From positions 1,240,001 to 1,304,000 of the forward strand of contig CP137869.1 of NCBI GenBank assembly GCA_034406715.1: a stretch of 64,000 nt of DNA. The letters are read 5' to 3'. This document shows, in pieces, positions 9,042 through 21,200 of this stretch. Each line of letters starts with the position of its first letter. The first letter of the stretch is position 1. Made by a program: the position numbers and the translations under genes. This DNA is from Rhodotorula mucilaginosa. Its lineage: Eukaryota > Basidiomycota > Microbotryomycetes > Sporidiobolales > Sporidiobolaceae. The notes beneath the pieces are model-generated. The model was not told the DNA's origin. It did no database searches and saw nothing but the letters and a program-made list of their open reading frames with translations.

Positions 9042-11851
9042 TCAGTTCTGCAAGAGCGCCTGGACGATGTGATTGACGCGGAGCATCCGCAAGTCGGAAT
9101 AGGTCTGGCCGGTTCCGACAAAGTAGATCGGTTGGCCGGTCACGTAGGTCATCGAGAGCGCGGCACCGACCTATGCGAGCGTTGCGCAGGCGGCAGCAGA
9201 AGACAGTCAGGTCACTCCCTCCATCAGGAAAAAGAGCAGCAAGGCAGAGTCGTCACCACGAAGCGATGGAACGCACCTTGTCGTCGATCGTATCAAACTT
9301 GGTCAAGATCATCCCATCGACGCCCCTTCCTTCTCCCTTGCCCTTAGTCGATCCCGATCCAGCGCCACGCCCTCCTCGTGCGGAAAAGTCGCGCAAAGAC
9401 CGGTTGAACTTGGTCAATTGGTCGACCGCTTCGTTCCCGACGAGCGCTTCGCCGACAAAGATGATCTTGTCCGGTTGGTTGACGGCGATGAGCTGCGCGT
9501 GTGTGTGTGCAACATAGGTCATGTGTGTGATAATCGCAAGCAGGCAAATGCAACAAGAGTGCAGAGTGACAGGAAAGGGTGTCAGCCTATGACTAGCTCG
9601 TGCTGCGTGAGGTTCCTGCGATTCTCGACAGCGCACCTTGGCCAGAGCGCGCATGAGAGGCTCGTTGTCTTGCATCCGACCGGCTGTGTCGATCAGAACG
9701 ACGTCAAACCCGTTCTGTTTCGCTGCGAGGTTGTAGAGAAAGGCGGCGATGAGCGGTTCATGTTCGTCCGGCACACAGGACCGCCGGGATTGGCCCGAGT
9801 ACAGGGCTGGGAGATCAAGAGAGAAAGTAACCAGACGCGCGCAAACTCACCATGGGCGATGGCATCCTTGGCAATCCCAGCCGCATCCTTCCCATACCCC
9901 TTCTCAAACAACTCGACCCGACTCTTGCCATCTTGCATTCCGCCTCCCAACTCTTCCTCCAACTTGCTCAAATTCCGCACATGCACTCGCAGTTGTTCGA
10001 CCGCACCGGAGCGGAACGTATCGCACGCGGCGATCAGGACGCGGAGCCGGTTCTGCAATAACCAAAAAGCGACTTTGGAGAGGTTGGTCGATTTGCCGAC
10101 GCCGTTGACCCCCACAAAGGTGATCGAGTAGGGGTCCCCTCCTCCCGAGGAGGAGGAGGAGGAGGACCGTTTCCGTTGGATTTCGAGGAGGAGGTCGGTG
10201 CTCGTTTTGGGAGTCAAGATCTTGACCAACGCATCCTGCATCGCATCCCGCACCGCCCTCTTGCCCGCTCGATCTCCTCCACCCATACCCAATAACCCAC
10301 CCCCGAGAGCGATCTTCTTCCCCTCGAGGGATTTGCCCACGTTGGCGACGATTTGTTCGGCAATGTCGCGCGCGACGTTCTTGGCCATGAGGTGTTGCTG
10401 CATGGCGGCGATGGTGGGCGCTAGATCTTCGGCGGTCAAGGCTCGATCGCGAGATGAGAGCGAGAGTTTGGAGAAGAAGGAAGACAAGGCGCCACCGTTC
10501 GATGATGCTGCTGCTGACGACGACGACGCGGGCTCCTTGTCCTGGTGCTCGTCGCCTTCGTCTTGCTCACTCTCGCTGTCATCTCCACCACCCTCGCCAA
10601 CTCGATAATCCGCCACCTCATACAACCCGCTCTTCTGATCCCTCCTCCCCAACGCACCCTTGGCAACCAACTCACTCGTATCGACATCCTGGTCCCCTTC
10701 GCCCCCTCCTCGCTGGGGGGTCCCCGGTGCGATCGAGTCGGACGAGTAGTCGTACGCGGCGAGGTCCGATTCCGTGAGGGGCGAGTCGCCCCACTTTGTC
10801 GCGACTTTTCGCCGCGATCGCGTCGGCGTCGTCGCGTCGGATCTGCGACAGACACCCCAGGTCATAGAACCGGTCAAGATCTCGAGTGAAACGCCCGAAA
10901 TACGCATATCTATGAACGACTCACTCGGAGCCACCTTCGGATTCAGTGCCGGCGAGCGATTTCCGACCGGTTTTGCTGCCACTGCTGCCACTTTTCGCTG
11001 CCGCTTTTTGTCGCGCCTTGAGCGCTGCGATGTTCCTCGCAATGGCCTGAGCGTCAACTGCTCCGCTTGATTCGCCATCGCCGGCTTCACGAGGTGCTGG
11101 TGCTGTGAAAGAAAGCGTCCGTCAACGGGTGTTTCTTTCTTTCGGTCGGCAAGGCGGAAATGCGAAACGCAACTGGTCGCTTCGCTGGCAGAAGAAGATG
11201 GAGAAGAGGCAGATGAATTCCTTTGCGCTTCGGCGAGGGCGGCAGTCCGGCTGCGCGTTCGGATCTTTTGGCGAACGAAAAAAAAAAAAAAGAAATCGAG
11301 GTCAGGCCGAGCGGAGACACCACGACAAAGGGGCACGCTACGCACCTTTGCCGAGCTAGCTTCGTGTTCGCGGAGGATGCGATTGAACGTGTCGTCCCAG
11401 CCTTTGAAGCCTCGGTTCCAAGGCTCCGAAGAAGACGCGATCGCTTTGCCCGAGGTGGAATCGACGATGTTCCTGACCGCGTCGCCGTAGCGGTCGAGGA
11501 AGGCGGTTCGGACTGCGTGCAAGAGGTCGGGGACGTACGGGAGGGCGAGGATGCGCTGGTAGGCGACGCAGAAGACGAGGTCGAGGTCGTTGGCGAGGAG
11601 CCAGAGGACCGAGTGGGCGTCCTTGTCCCACCGCGAGACTTGGGCGGAGTCGGTGGAGGAGCTGGAGGAGGTGCGCTGTTCGATCAGGGCTTCTCGGATG
11701 AGGGCATCGAAGGGCGCTGGAGCTGGCGTGAACGAGCGCTGCCAGAGGACAAGGCCGCCTTGAGTACTGCAAGCAGGGGGCGTCAGCACGTGGTCCCCGC
11801 AGAGAAGCGGGATTCACGGAACACGCACAGGATTGCAAAGTGATCGAGCAT
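9042..11851 (-). CDS. SRP101: Signal recognition particle receptor, alpha subunit
   Basis: SRP receptor alpha docks SRP-bound ribosomes at the ER membrane and is a GTPase partner of SRP54. The true N-terminus comes from a 23-nt first exon at 11851-11829 (MLDHFAIL) spliced to TQGGLVLW, matching the family start; calling from the Met at 11789 would lose it. The SRX-like region is followed by a charged, low-complexity linker with KVATKWGDSPLTESDLAAYD and an acidic SESEQDEGDE run, then the NG domain: GVNGVGKSTN (G1), DTFRSGAVEQL, DTAGRMQDNEPL (G3), TKFDTIDDKVG (G4) and GTGQTYSDLR, ending HIVQALLQN. At least six introns are supported, one with a 15-base T tract on the coding strand (A tract at 11279-11293). 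Shares a 184-base divergent promoter with BMT2. Confidence 0.95.
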
Positions 11852-12035
11852 GTTGCTGCTACCGGTTACTCGTACTAGACCGTCGCAAGCCGTCTGTCGT
11901 CGTCGGCGTCGTTGTCGCGTCGATCGAACATTCGCATTTGCTTCCGCATGATCGAGCGCTCGTCTCTCTCTCTTTCTCTCTCGCGGCCATAGTCGACGAG
12001 CAGCAGCCTCTTTCCCATTTACAAGGTCATCGAAC
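11852..12035. promoter_or_regulatory. Divergent promoter, SRP101 / BMT2
   Basis: Only 184 bases separate the two start codons. It contains a CT-rich run (ctctctctctttctctctcgc near 11961-11982). Both genes serve protein biogenesis (ER targeting and rRNA modification), so shared control is plausible but inferred. Confidence 0.55.
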
Positions 12036-13776
12036 ATGCCGCACACCAATTCTCAATCAGGTACGCCCCAGTTCGACCAGCCTCCTCGGGATCTCCGTCG
12101 CCTCAACCCCGACGCAAGCCAAGCTGACCCTCGACTCCGCTCCCACCAGCTCGCGACCGCAAAGCCTCGAGATCAGGTCGCAAACCCGCCTTCCTCCAGA
12201 AAAAGGCAAAATCTACCGCCTCCAAGACCGCCACCGACGCGAAAGCCGACGCCCTCGGGACCAACACCTCGGCCGCCGAACAAGCCGCGACGCCGGACCC
12301 TTCCATCCCCAAAGGGAGGCAAGATCAGACGACTTTGATTCGCCGGTTCCATGCGATCGAGAAACAGCTCGCGAGTCCGGCGTTGACCGATCCGGAGGAG
12401 CGCAAGAAACTCGAGCGAGAGAGGGAGCAACTTGGCGGACTCGAGACGTACCAAGCTGCGAGCCAGCATGGAGGTGACAAGGTCAGTCTTACTGGACCCA
12501 TTCCCTCTCTTTCATCTTTTGCACCGTAGGGAGCGTGGAGGCCTGACTCTTCGCTGGGGTGAACCACGGCCGAAAATCTCGTCGACAGACTCGCGGCGGC
12601 GAATCGTCCAAATGGCTCGTCAAACAAATCAAGGACCTCAAGATCGGACTCCCGGCGCCGAAAAACTCGGCGGACGATGCTACGCCTCCGAAAAAAGTCG
12701 AGCCCAAGATCCTCGAGGATGGGACCAAGGTGTGGCCGAAAGTCGAGCGGAGAAAGGTGCGCGCCCTCCTTTCCTCTTTACTCTCTCCCTCTTTCGCAGA
12801 GGTGCGCGATATTGTCGCCAGACGAGCTTGAGCTCACGAAATACACGCTTTTTCTCGTCGGGCAGCTCCGCCTCCTCGATGTCGGCGCCATCGCAGGAAC
12901 AGCATGTCCGTTTCTTTTCCCTCTTTTCGCGGCGGCCGAGGCTCAGAGCGCGCCCGCCTGTGTCCTTGTTCGACACTGATCCGATATAGCCACTCACCTC
13001 CTACCAGACGCCGGATACCCCTGGATCTCGACCACCTCGATCGACCTGAACCCTTTATCCGATTCAGTCCTGCGGTACAACTTTTTCGACTTCCCCGTCC
13101 CTACCAAGGTGGAAGAAAAGTACGACATTGTCGCGCTCAGTTTGGTCATGAACTATGAAGGGAGTTTGGTCAACCGAGGTGCGTTTTTTTTGGCGTCCCT
13201 TGTTCGCGCGCAATTCGTTGCCGGAACACTTTTTCCTGAACCCTCCTTCATTCTCCTTTGTGGCACGCACTCGCGCTTTCTCTTTCTTTTCGCCCACTCA
13301 CACTCACACACAAAATAAATCATCGCCACGCGACGACCACAACAGGCCACATGCTCCTGCACGCACACGACTACCTCCTCCCTCACGGGTACCTCTACCT
13401 CGTCCTGCCCCTCCCGTGCCTCACCAACTCTCGCTACCTCTCGCACGCGCGCCTCACCTCCCTCCTCACGTCAACGGGCTGGACCGTCGAACGGCAACAC
13501 GACTCGGCGAAGTTGACGTATTGGTTACTGCGACGGAGTGGAGAGCGAGGCGAGGGCGAGGAGAGGGACGGGAAAGAGTGGAAGAGGGAGGTGGTGAGGA
13601 AGGGGGCACAGAGGAATAATTTTTGTGTGTTGGTGCAGCCGGGGAAACCGGTCGTTCGAGCGGGGGCGGCCGAGGGCGAGAAGGCCGGGGCGAAGAGTGG
13701 TGGCGTCGAGGAGGAGGAGGGGGACGGTACGGCGATCGAGAGTATGGAACGGGACGACGACGACGATGACGAGTGA
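12036..13776 (+). CDS. BMT2: 25S rRNA adenine-N1 methyltransferase
   Basis: Nucleolar SAM-dependent enzyme that methylates N1 of an adenine in the large-subunit rRNA. A 25-nt first exon (MPHTNSQS) joins ARDRKASRSGRK after an intron ending CACCAG near 12131. A basic leader follows, then RRFHAIEKQLASPAL and GGLETYQAASQHGGDK. After further introns come RGGESSKWLVKQI, LRLLDVGAIAGTA (SAM motif I), GYPWISTTSIDLNP (acidic SAM ligand), FFDFPVP and VALSLVMNYEGS, then HMLLHAHDYLLPHGYLYLVL and LTYWLLRRS. These are in family order. The protein ends with a 70-residue acidic, low-complexity tail (DDDDDDE) not needed for the fold. Six exons, about 420 residues. Convergent with the next gene. Confidence 0.92.
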
Positions 13777-14137
13777 AACCCCCCAACTCACAGATCAAAA
13801 GGCGACTGGCTTATGGAGGTCCACTTCCCTTTCCTTGTCTTGTCGGAATTGTTGTTGTAACTACAACCCCTGTTCTCTTTGACCCACAATGCTCCCCTCT
13901 CGGCGCCGCAGCACGGTGCGAGAGCGTTTGAGCGATGAAGGGAGGTGCCGCTGGTGAAGATCAGAATTGGCACGTCTGGAAGCTCGAGTGAAGCAGTACA
14001 GAGATGCGTGAAATGGCAACGGAAGAAGGTGTTCTTTGGCGACTGGGTTTTCTACGCGTCTTGCACACAGAGCAGCGATTCGAATCTCCCGAGTCCCAGC
14101 CGACTGGCAGGCAATTGAGTGGTGTAGAAGACGAGAT
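13777..14137. other. Convergent intergenic region
   Basis: 3' ends of BMT2 and the mitochondrial-type gene meet here. No gene or stable hairpin that I can support. Confidence 0.5.
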
Positions 14138-15077
14138 CTATTGCCCCTCCGCGCCCTCCTCGGCGAGTGCCGCCTCCTTCTCGAGTTGATAAACCCTCTC
14201 GCACGCCTCGCTCAACCGCTCCTGCAACTCCCCCGGGAGTTGCATCAACCCGGCCTCGGTGACCAACCTGTACGCGACGTGGTTCGGTTCGTAAGACGAG
14301 GGCACGAGTTGACCGGATTGGACGAGGACGCTGCCGAGGATGTCTTGAGGGTCTGGGATCCGGTTCGCGTCCGAGGGTTGGCGCTGGTCGGCGATGTGAC
14401 TGCGAGTGGAGTGGGCGGGCGGAGTGGGGCCGACATCGTTTAGCTCGGGAATCTCCGAATGAAACGTTTTTCAGTCCCCGATGAGCGGAGGGAGGGACCC
14501 TTACATGTGAGTATCAGAGGTCATGGATTTGGCTTGGGTCTGGAACCAGGCGTCGTCGCCCAAGTTCATGGCGATCACTTCGTGGACGAGCCTGTTTCGA
14601 GCGAGTACTAAAAGCGTCAGCGCAAGTAAGAGGTAAAGGGAGGGCTGGCTGACGTGCTGACTGACCTGACAAAGTCGGGGTTCTCGGTCAAGGTTCGGGG
14701 CGAGATGGGCGGGACGCCATCATCCGCTGGAGGGCCATCTAGCGTAGTTGGTCGGAGCCGTGGTTTCAGCATCGCAGAAGGTTCTGACACAGACAGCAGA
14801 AGAGAGCGACCTCACCTGCTCCGAGACGAGATTTCGGGTGCTGCAGCGTCCCGATCGTGGTCGGCGAGAATTTCAGACTCGGAGGCGGCGTGGGCAAGTA
14901 CGAGACGAGGAAGGCGTCTGCCCCGTGGGGATGGCGGTGGTAGTACAGCCCTGGGTGGAGTTTCGACTTGATGGAGGTTGACGAGGTGGCGGCGGAGGAG
15001 AGCGAGCGGGTGGCGACGCGTCGATGGAGGGACGAGCGGATTGGGGCCGGACTTGCGCGGAGGAGGAGCATGATCAC
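14138..15077 (-). CDS. Probable mitochondrial protein, function unknown
   Basis: Exon 1 begins MIMLLLRASPAPIRSSLHRR (15077; MLLLRAS at 15071 is an alternative), an Arg/Ser-rich, acid-poor leader typical of mitochondrial import signals, then KLHPGLYYHRHPHG and AFLVSYLPTPPPSLKFSPTT. Further exons give SPRTLTENPDFVR, LVHEVIAMNLGDDAWFQTQA, and a last exon with RIPDPQDILGSVLVQSGQL, YEPNHVAYRLVTEAGLMQL and ending EEGAEGQ. Introns carry GT-AG ends (donors near 14814, 14666 and 14506). The RIPDPEDI-GSV pattern recalls a conserved fungal family I know only as uncharacterised. About 230 residues. The import signal is inferred from composition. Divergent from the START-domain gene, 181 bases away. Confidence 0.7.
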
Positions 15078-15258
15078 TCGAGCTTGCTGTTGGTGGAATC
15101 AACAACTGGAACGAAGCTGAGTAGCGATCCCAAGTGCTGCTCGTCTGATGATGAGAAGGAAGCGAGTCTCTCTCCCTCTCTCCCATTCGCCCTCTCGACC
15201 TGGACTAGCTAGTGCAGACACGAGCTGCAGCCCTTGCGAGCCAAGGGTTCAGCCTGCT
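15078..15258. promoter_or_regulatory. Divergent promoter, mitochondrial-type gene / START gene
   Basis: 181 bases between the two chosen start codons; it must hold both core promoters. CT-rich segment at 15169-15186. Confidence 0.45.
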
Positions 15259-18200
15259 ATGGCCCCGAGCTGCTCCTACAGCGAGTGAGTCCCCACCTCC
15301 TCCTCCTCGTCATCATCATCACACAACAATCACTCACTCCGACTCTGCTCTCTCGCTCCGTGCGCCGTGCAGTACGAATGCAGCCTACTCGAATGCGCTC
15401 GAGTCGGCGCTCGCCCACTTGCAGTCGCTCTTAGCCAACCCGCACTCGAAGTCGTGGAAACCCGTCTCGGTCCCCCTCAGCGGGACTTCACCCTCGCCGC
15501 CGTCTACGGATCCCACTCTAGCGACCGACGCAGCAGCATCTCTCTCGAGCACGAGCACAGGGGCGACTGCGTTCAACAACCACTTCAAGGGCAAAGGCAC
15601 CACCGATGGCGTGGGCCCCGGCCCCGGTCCCTTCGTGAACGGACTCGCCCCGCTCGACCCCTCCCAAGTCCGAGTCCACCGCAAATTCGACTCGACCCGC
15701 AACGCCGACATTGTCCGAGCCGTAGCCGAAATACTATGCGATCCAGACGCCGCACTCGACCTCGACGCCGTCCGCGCTGTGTTGAGTACGCCCGAGATCC
15801 GTCCGCAATGGGACAAACTCGTCGATGCCTCGACGGGCTTGTCGTTGCTCGACCCGCTCACGAGGATCACCAAGACGGATTACAGGCTCGGCTGGCCCGC
15901 CTCGCCGAGAGATACCATCACCATCTCGAGGACGTTTGTCAGTCCGCCCGACGCGTCGCCTCCCTCGCTGATCGATTTATCGACGAGTTTGCCGAGAGCG
16001 GCGGACGAACCGGCGTTCCTGAGACCGGCGCCGCCCTTCGTACGCGCGCATACTCACCTCATGGCGTGGTGCTTCCAGCTCTTGCCGCCCGCCACCGCCA
16101 CCGCCGCCCCGGATCCTCCTCCTCCTCCTTCAGCGACGTCCTCCTTCCCGTCGGCCGCTTCGACATCGGCGGAGGGCATTCTTCCTGCTCCAACAGCCCC
16201 GGCCAGGCTACGAATCACCGTCTTCTGGCAATGGTCCCTCCGACTCGCCGCCCCTCTTTCCGCCACCGCCTCCGCTTCCACTTCCTCCGCCTCCTCGTAC
16301 GCCTCCCCGCACACAGCCCACGTCGCACCCTTGATCGCCTCGCTCGTCTCCTACTTGCGGATGTCGACGCCCGGGGCGGGACCGTTACCGCTCGTGAGAG
16401 GGTACGGGGACGGGGTCGAGATGAATAGGGACGAGTGGGACGTGCAGACCGAGACGAGGGCGGTCGATTATGCGGTCGTCGCTTTGCCGGGGGCGGGTTC
16501 CAACGATGGGGATGGGAAGAACGCGGAGCTGGACGAAGAGGAAGAGGTGGAGGATGACTCGTCTCCGTCGAGGGTGGGCGGGAACTTGCAAGGCCTCGAT
16601 GAGTTCTACAGGAGGAGGGAGAGGCGACGCCTCGAACGGAGCATCGAGTTCAGCTTGCCGCCCCTCGGCGTGCAATTCCCACCGGCACGGCCTCCCGAAG
16701 GATCGGCGGCGGCGGTGGCGGAACTTCAGACCAGCGAGGGGACGACGACGAGCGGGGATGGGTGGGATGTCCGGATCACGGTCAAGGCGCTCGGAGGGGG
16801 TGGTGGTGGTGGTGGCGGCGGCGGTGGCGCAAGTGCGACTGCGATGACGCCGGTCTCGACTCCGGGTCTCGTCGTACGGGATACGGCTCTCTCAACATCG
16901 ACATCGGCATCGGCCTCGGCATCGGCACCATCGACAACCGCTGCCGAGATCGACACTTCGTACGCTGTCTCGCTTTCGGCTATACCCGCACGACGAAGCG
17001 GCGGCAGCAGCAGCAGCAGCAGCAGCGCAAGTCCTCCTTCACGACTCGTCCTCCGCGTGACGCACCCGGCTTTGAAGGCTCAGTCTCACCTCCTTCGAGT
17101 GACGATCACGATCCAGCGCCTCGCGGGTGGGAAGCGCGTGCGTGTCAATGGGGAAAAGATCGAGGTCGTCGCCGTTGAACCTCCGAGTTCTTCTTCTTCG
17201 GCGACGGCAGCAGCGGCGGCGGCGGGGGCTCGGAGGAGAAGAGGAGTGGGAGATTTGCTTGCTGTGGCGATTGCTGGAGAGGGTGATGGCAGTGGCGACG
17301 TCGATGGCGATGGGAACGACGCGGCGTCGATCGAAACGCAGGCGTCTGCTCCCGCTTCTTCGCCTCTGAATGCGAACGCGAACGCGAACAGAACCGTCGT
17401 CAAACGGCAGAATAGCGCAGACTCGACTGCCGCTAGCGACGAGACCGGTGCCGTCACCACCACCACCTTCACCACCCCCACCTCCACCACCTCGCCTCCG
17501 CCACCGCCGCCGCCAGCTTCCTCCTCGGCGCAGATCGCCTCCCTCTTGCGCCGCTCCTACATCTACTTCCTCTCCCTCTTACAAGAACCTCCCGCGAAAT
17601 GGCGCCACGTGACCGATTCCGCCGGCGTCAGCGTCACCCAACTTTTGTCGCCCGACCCGACCTTGACCATCTACCGCGCCGAGGCCGTCTTTGTCGGCGT
17701 CGGCGTCTGGGACGCGTTCGCGACGGTCGTCACGCCCGGAGTGAGAAAGACGTGGGATAAGCATGTGGAAGGGGCAGTGTTGATCGCGGATGAGGAGAAT
17801 GGCGCGGGCGCGGGAGAATTGAGCGAGGTGTGGTGGGAACGGAGAAAGGGAGTCTGGCCCGTCTCGTGAGTCTCTCGACTTGCGGCACTTTGTCGAGGCT
17901 GGTATGGGAAGAGCTCACTCTGTGTTGGCTGATTTGCAGCGCCCGGGACTCGGTGCTACTCCGCACGGCCTACAAATCGCCCTCTTCCGTCCACGTCTTT
18001 TCGTCCTCGACCGACAACACGACCCTCTTCCCTTCGATCCCGCCTCCGGCTGACGGTACGATTCGCGTCCAGACGGACCTCTTCGGTTGGTCGATCGAGG
18101 CCCTCTCGCCGACGACGACCCAAATCACGCTGTTGGACCAGTCGGACCCGAAAGGCTGGAGTTCCAAGAGCTCGTGGACCCCTCAGTCGCTCATCCAAGC

Positions 18201-21200
18201 TGTCGCCGGCGTGCGCGACTACTCGCTCAAGAACGGCGCGCCGCCGGTGGTGACGCGCCTTGGCGGGAGGGTCCGCAAGACGTCGGAGGAATACGATCCG
18301 GATCGGTCGAGCTTGCGTGTCGTGTACGCGCCGATCGCGCGCTTCAATACGAACGAGGCATCTGCGGTCGATGACCTTGATTCGATGGTCGAGTGCGAGA
18401 TTCGTTGCGATGCGCATACGTGGGCGACGGGTGCGAACGGCGGGATCGAAGTCGTCGTGGATCCGCCACCGAGCAACGTCTCGTGCTTGTTGCGACATCG
18501 TCTCAGCGCCGGCGGCGGGCTGTGGCTCACTATCGAACATGCGCGGAACGTCGTCGCCGAGGAAGGTCGCGTCACGGTCACGGTCCGGAAGGGCTCGTCC
18601 TCCTCGACTGGCTCAACCGACAAGGCCGCTTCCGGTTCGAGCCCGACCGTGACAATCAACGGAGCTCGTATCAAAGTCGACGTCGAGGTGCTTGACGATG
18701 ACAAGGTCCGCGAACTCGAGAAGCGCAAGCGAGTCAAGGCGGCCCCGGTCCCGCTCGATCAGTACGAGACGCTCGGTCCGAGGAGCGGTCCGGCGGCTGC
18801 GCTCGCTCGCGCTCCTTCCATCACGTCGGGGGCGTCGTCCACTGCTGCGGCTGTGTCTTCGATTGCTGCTGCATCAGCGTCGGTCGAGCCAGTCAAGGAT
18901 GCGGCCGTCGCAGGCCAGGAGAAAGGTCTCTCGGCGCTTGGCAAAGCCCTGCCGCTGCCGATTACGGGAAGTGCCACGGAGGGCGTTACCGTCGGAAACA
19001 CGGCGACGGTCGGGGCGGCGATGGCTGCCGGCTCCCCGGCAGAGACGGCAGGGACCGCGACAGCATCGCCTCCGTCCAAGCCGCCGCTCGAACCGTCAGC
19101 GTGCGCTCTCGAGGCCCTCGCGTGGTTGCAAACCTTCCATGCCGAGCAGGGTCCGGAGCTGACTGATCCGGCTCCCGGTTGGACCAACGTCAATGAGCGC
19201 GGCGGAGTCGTTGTGCGCAAGAAGGTTCTCCCTCGGATCTCGCCGACGATCCCGGTCTATCGTGGCGACAAGATCGTTCAAGGCTTGACGGCGGACGAGA
19301 TCGCTTCGATCGTGACGAGTGCGGGATGCCGCAAGTCTTGGGATGACCGGGTCGAAACGGCGACACCGCTCGCGAGTTACGGTCACGGCGTTACCGCGCT
19401 CGCCTTGGTCACCAAGCCCACGTTCCCGTTCCGGGGGCGCTTCTTCCACGTCGCGACGGCGAATGCGGCGGTCAAGGTTCCGTCGGCCAGCGCTGGCGCT
19501 TCGACCTCGACGGTGCTCTTCGTGGCGTCTGCGTCTTACGTGCCCACCAGTGCGGACCCTTTCGACACGAGCAAGATCAACCCGCAGTCGCTGCCGACCG
19601 GTCAGGTCCTCCTCGAAGGCTGGATCCTCGAGACACTGGACCCGTACACGTCCTCCGTGCTCGCCATCCCTTCCACCCGCTGCACCTTCGTCTCTTGCAC
19701 TGACCAAAAGGGTTCTGTACCCTTCGCTCTGAATGCGACCCTCAACGCCAACTTGACGAGATCCATCTCGAACGTCGAGCAGTTTGGCAAGACTCGCGGT
19801 CCGCTTCCTCGTCTGTGGACGCCGCCGCTGCGACTTCAGATCGAAGGACCGCTCAGCGACGACAGCGGTGACAACTTTGTGTGGCGCCTCGAGGATGCCG
19901 GCTCTGACGGTCATACAACACCCGGCGAGGGCGTTCTCGCCGACTATGACGCCGGCACCTCTGCTTTCAGGTGTCTCGTTCGAGTGGATGCGAAGCCAAG
20001 CGGATCTACGGAACCGGCGATCGACGCAGCAGCGATCGGGACCCATGCAGGTGCAGCTCGGAAACTGCTCGCCGGCGCAGACAAGAGCGGCGGTGCGGGC
20101 AAATCGAAGCCGTCACCGCTCCTCTCGCCGCCAGTCCCGCCCGGATCCGCGCTCTTCAAGAACGAGCTTTCGAGGAGCACGTCGCTCAACTTGGTCTCGA
20201 CGGCGCCGCCCGTTCTGCACAAGGCTCCGATCATGTCTGAACTTTCGCGCAAATCGAGTCACAACTCGCTGAGGACAACAGCCACGGCGCAGTCGACAGC
20301 CGGCGTGGGAGCAGCCACTGGCACAACGGGAGCAGCAGGTTCGACGTCCAAATCGACTTCAGGCGGGTCGGCAGCTTCCTTGGCTGCACCATCAGCACCG
20401 GCAGACTACGATCTCCTGGTCGCCGAGATTGTCGTCGACTTGAAGCAGTACCCACACGGCTACGCTCTCTCGGCAACGGCTCGTACCGCACCCCTCGAGA
20501 CTGAGCCGCCCCTCTCGCTCGATCCGATCACGACCTCCTCGAACTCGTCCGCGGGTCTCAAAGTTGGTACGAGCGAAGTACCGCTCCGCAGTGTCGCGCA
20601 CGACGCGCCGCTCCCGTCGATCTTGACCGCCTCGCTCGATGCGTGGAAACGCGCGAACCATCTCGTGCGCGTTCTCGTCCCGACTGGAGCCATCACGCAT
20701 CCGATCAAGGACCCGCTCCGAGACGAAGACGTGTCGAGCAAGGTCAAGGCACCGGACTGGTACGGTGCCTTTGTTGCGGCAGGCGGCGCACTCGTCGACA
20801 TTACGATCACGGCTTTGCCTGCCCCTCTGATCCCGGCGCCGGACCGCGGCGTGAGAGCCAAGGATCGCGCGCGCGACGGACCGGTCGAAGTCCCGACGAG
20901 CAAAGTGACGGGCCAGGCCAACAAGACGGTCGTGTTCAATGGCGAAAAGCTGGTCGTGCAGACTCAGAAGGAGAGCCGAGCCGTCCTCGCTCGCTTCGAG
21001 GACGACGATCTGCCCCTCCAAGGCGCCAAGATCAGCCGGTGAGTCTCTCCGTACGGTATTCTGCGGCACGGCAGCTCACTCATGCGCTTCGCCTTCCCAC
21101 GCCCACGCAGAGTTCCACCTCGCAAACGTCGCAAGTCTTCCGTCGCTGTCGAGATCGAGCCGAACCGGACTACCCCAGAGACCCTGCCGCCTCGCTTGCA

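Noticed and set aside
11279-11293. Poly-A run on the plus strand as a retroposed poly-A tail
   Set aside because: It lies in an intron of the minus-strand SRP receptor gene and serves as part of a T-rich intronic tract; no target-site duplication or inserted copy is seen.
10198-11843. Long plus-strand frames opposite the SRP receptor gene
   Set aside because: They are antisense shadows caused by GC-rich codon use; the minus strand carries all SRP receptor motifs.
14060-14110. TTCGAATC segment suggesting a tRNA T-loop
   Set aside because: The flanking five bases do not pair on either strand and no acceptor or anticodon arm fits.
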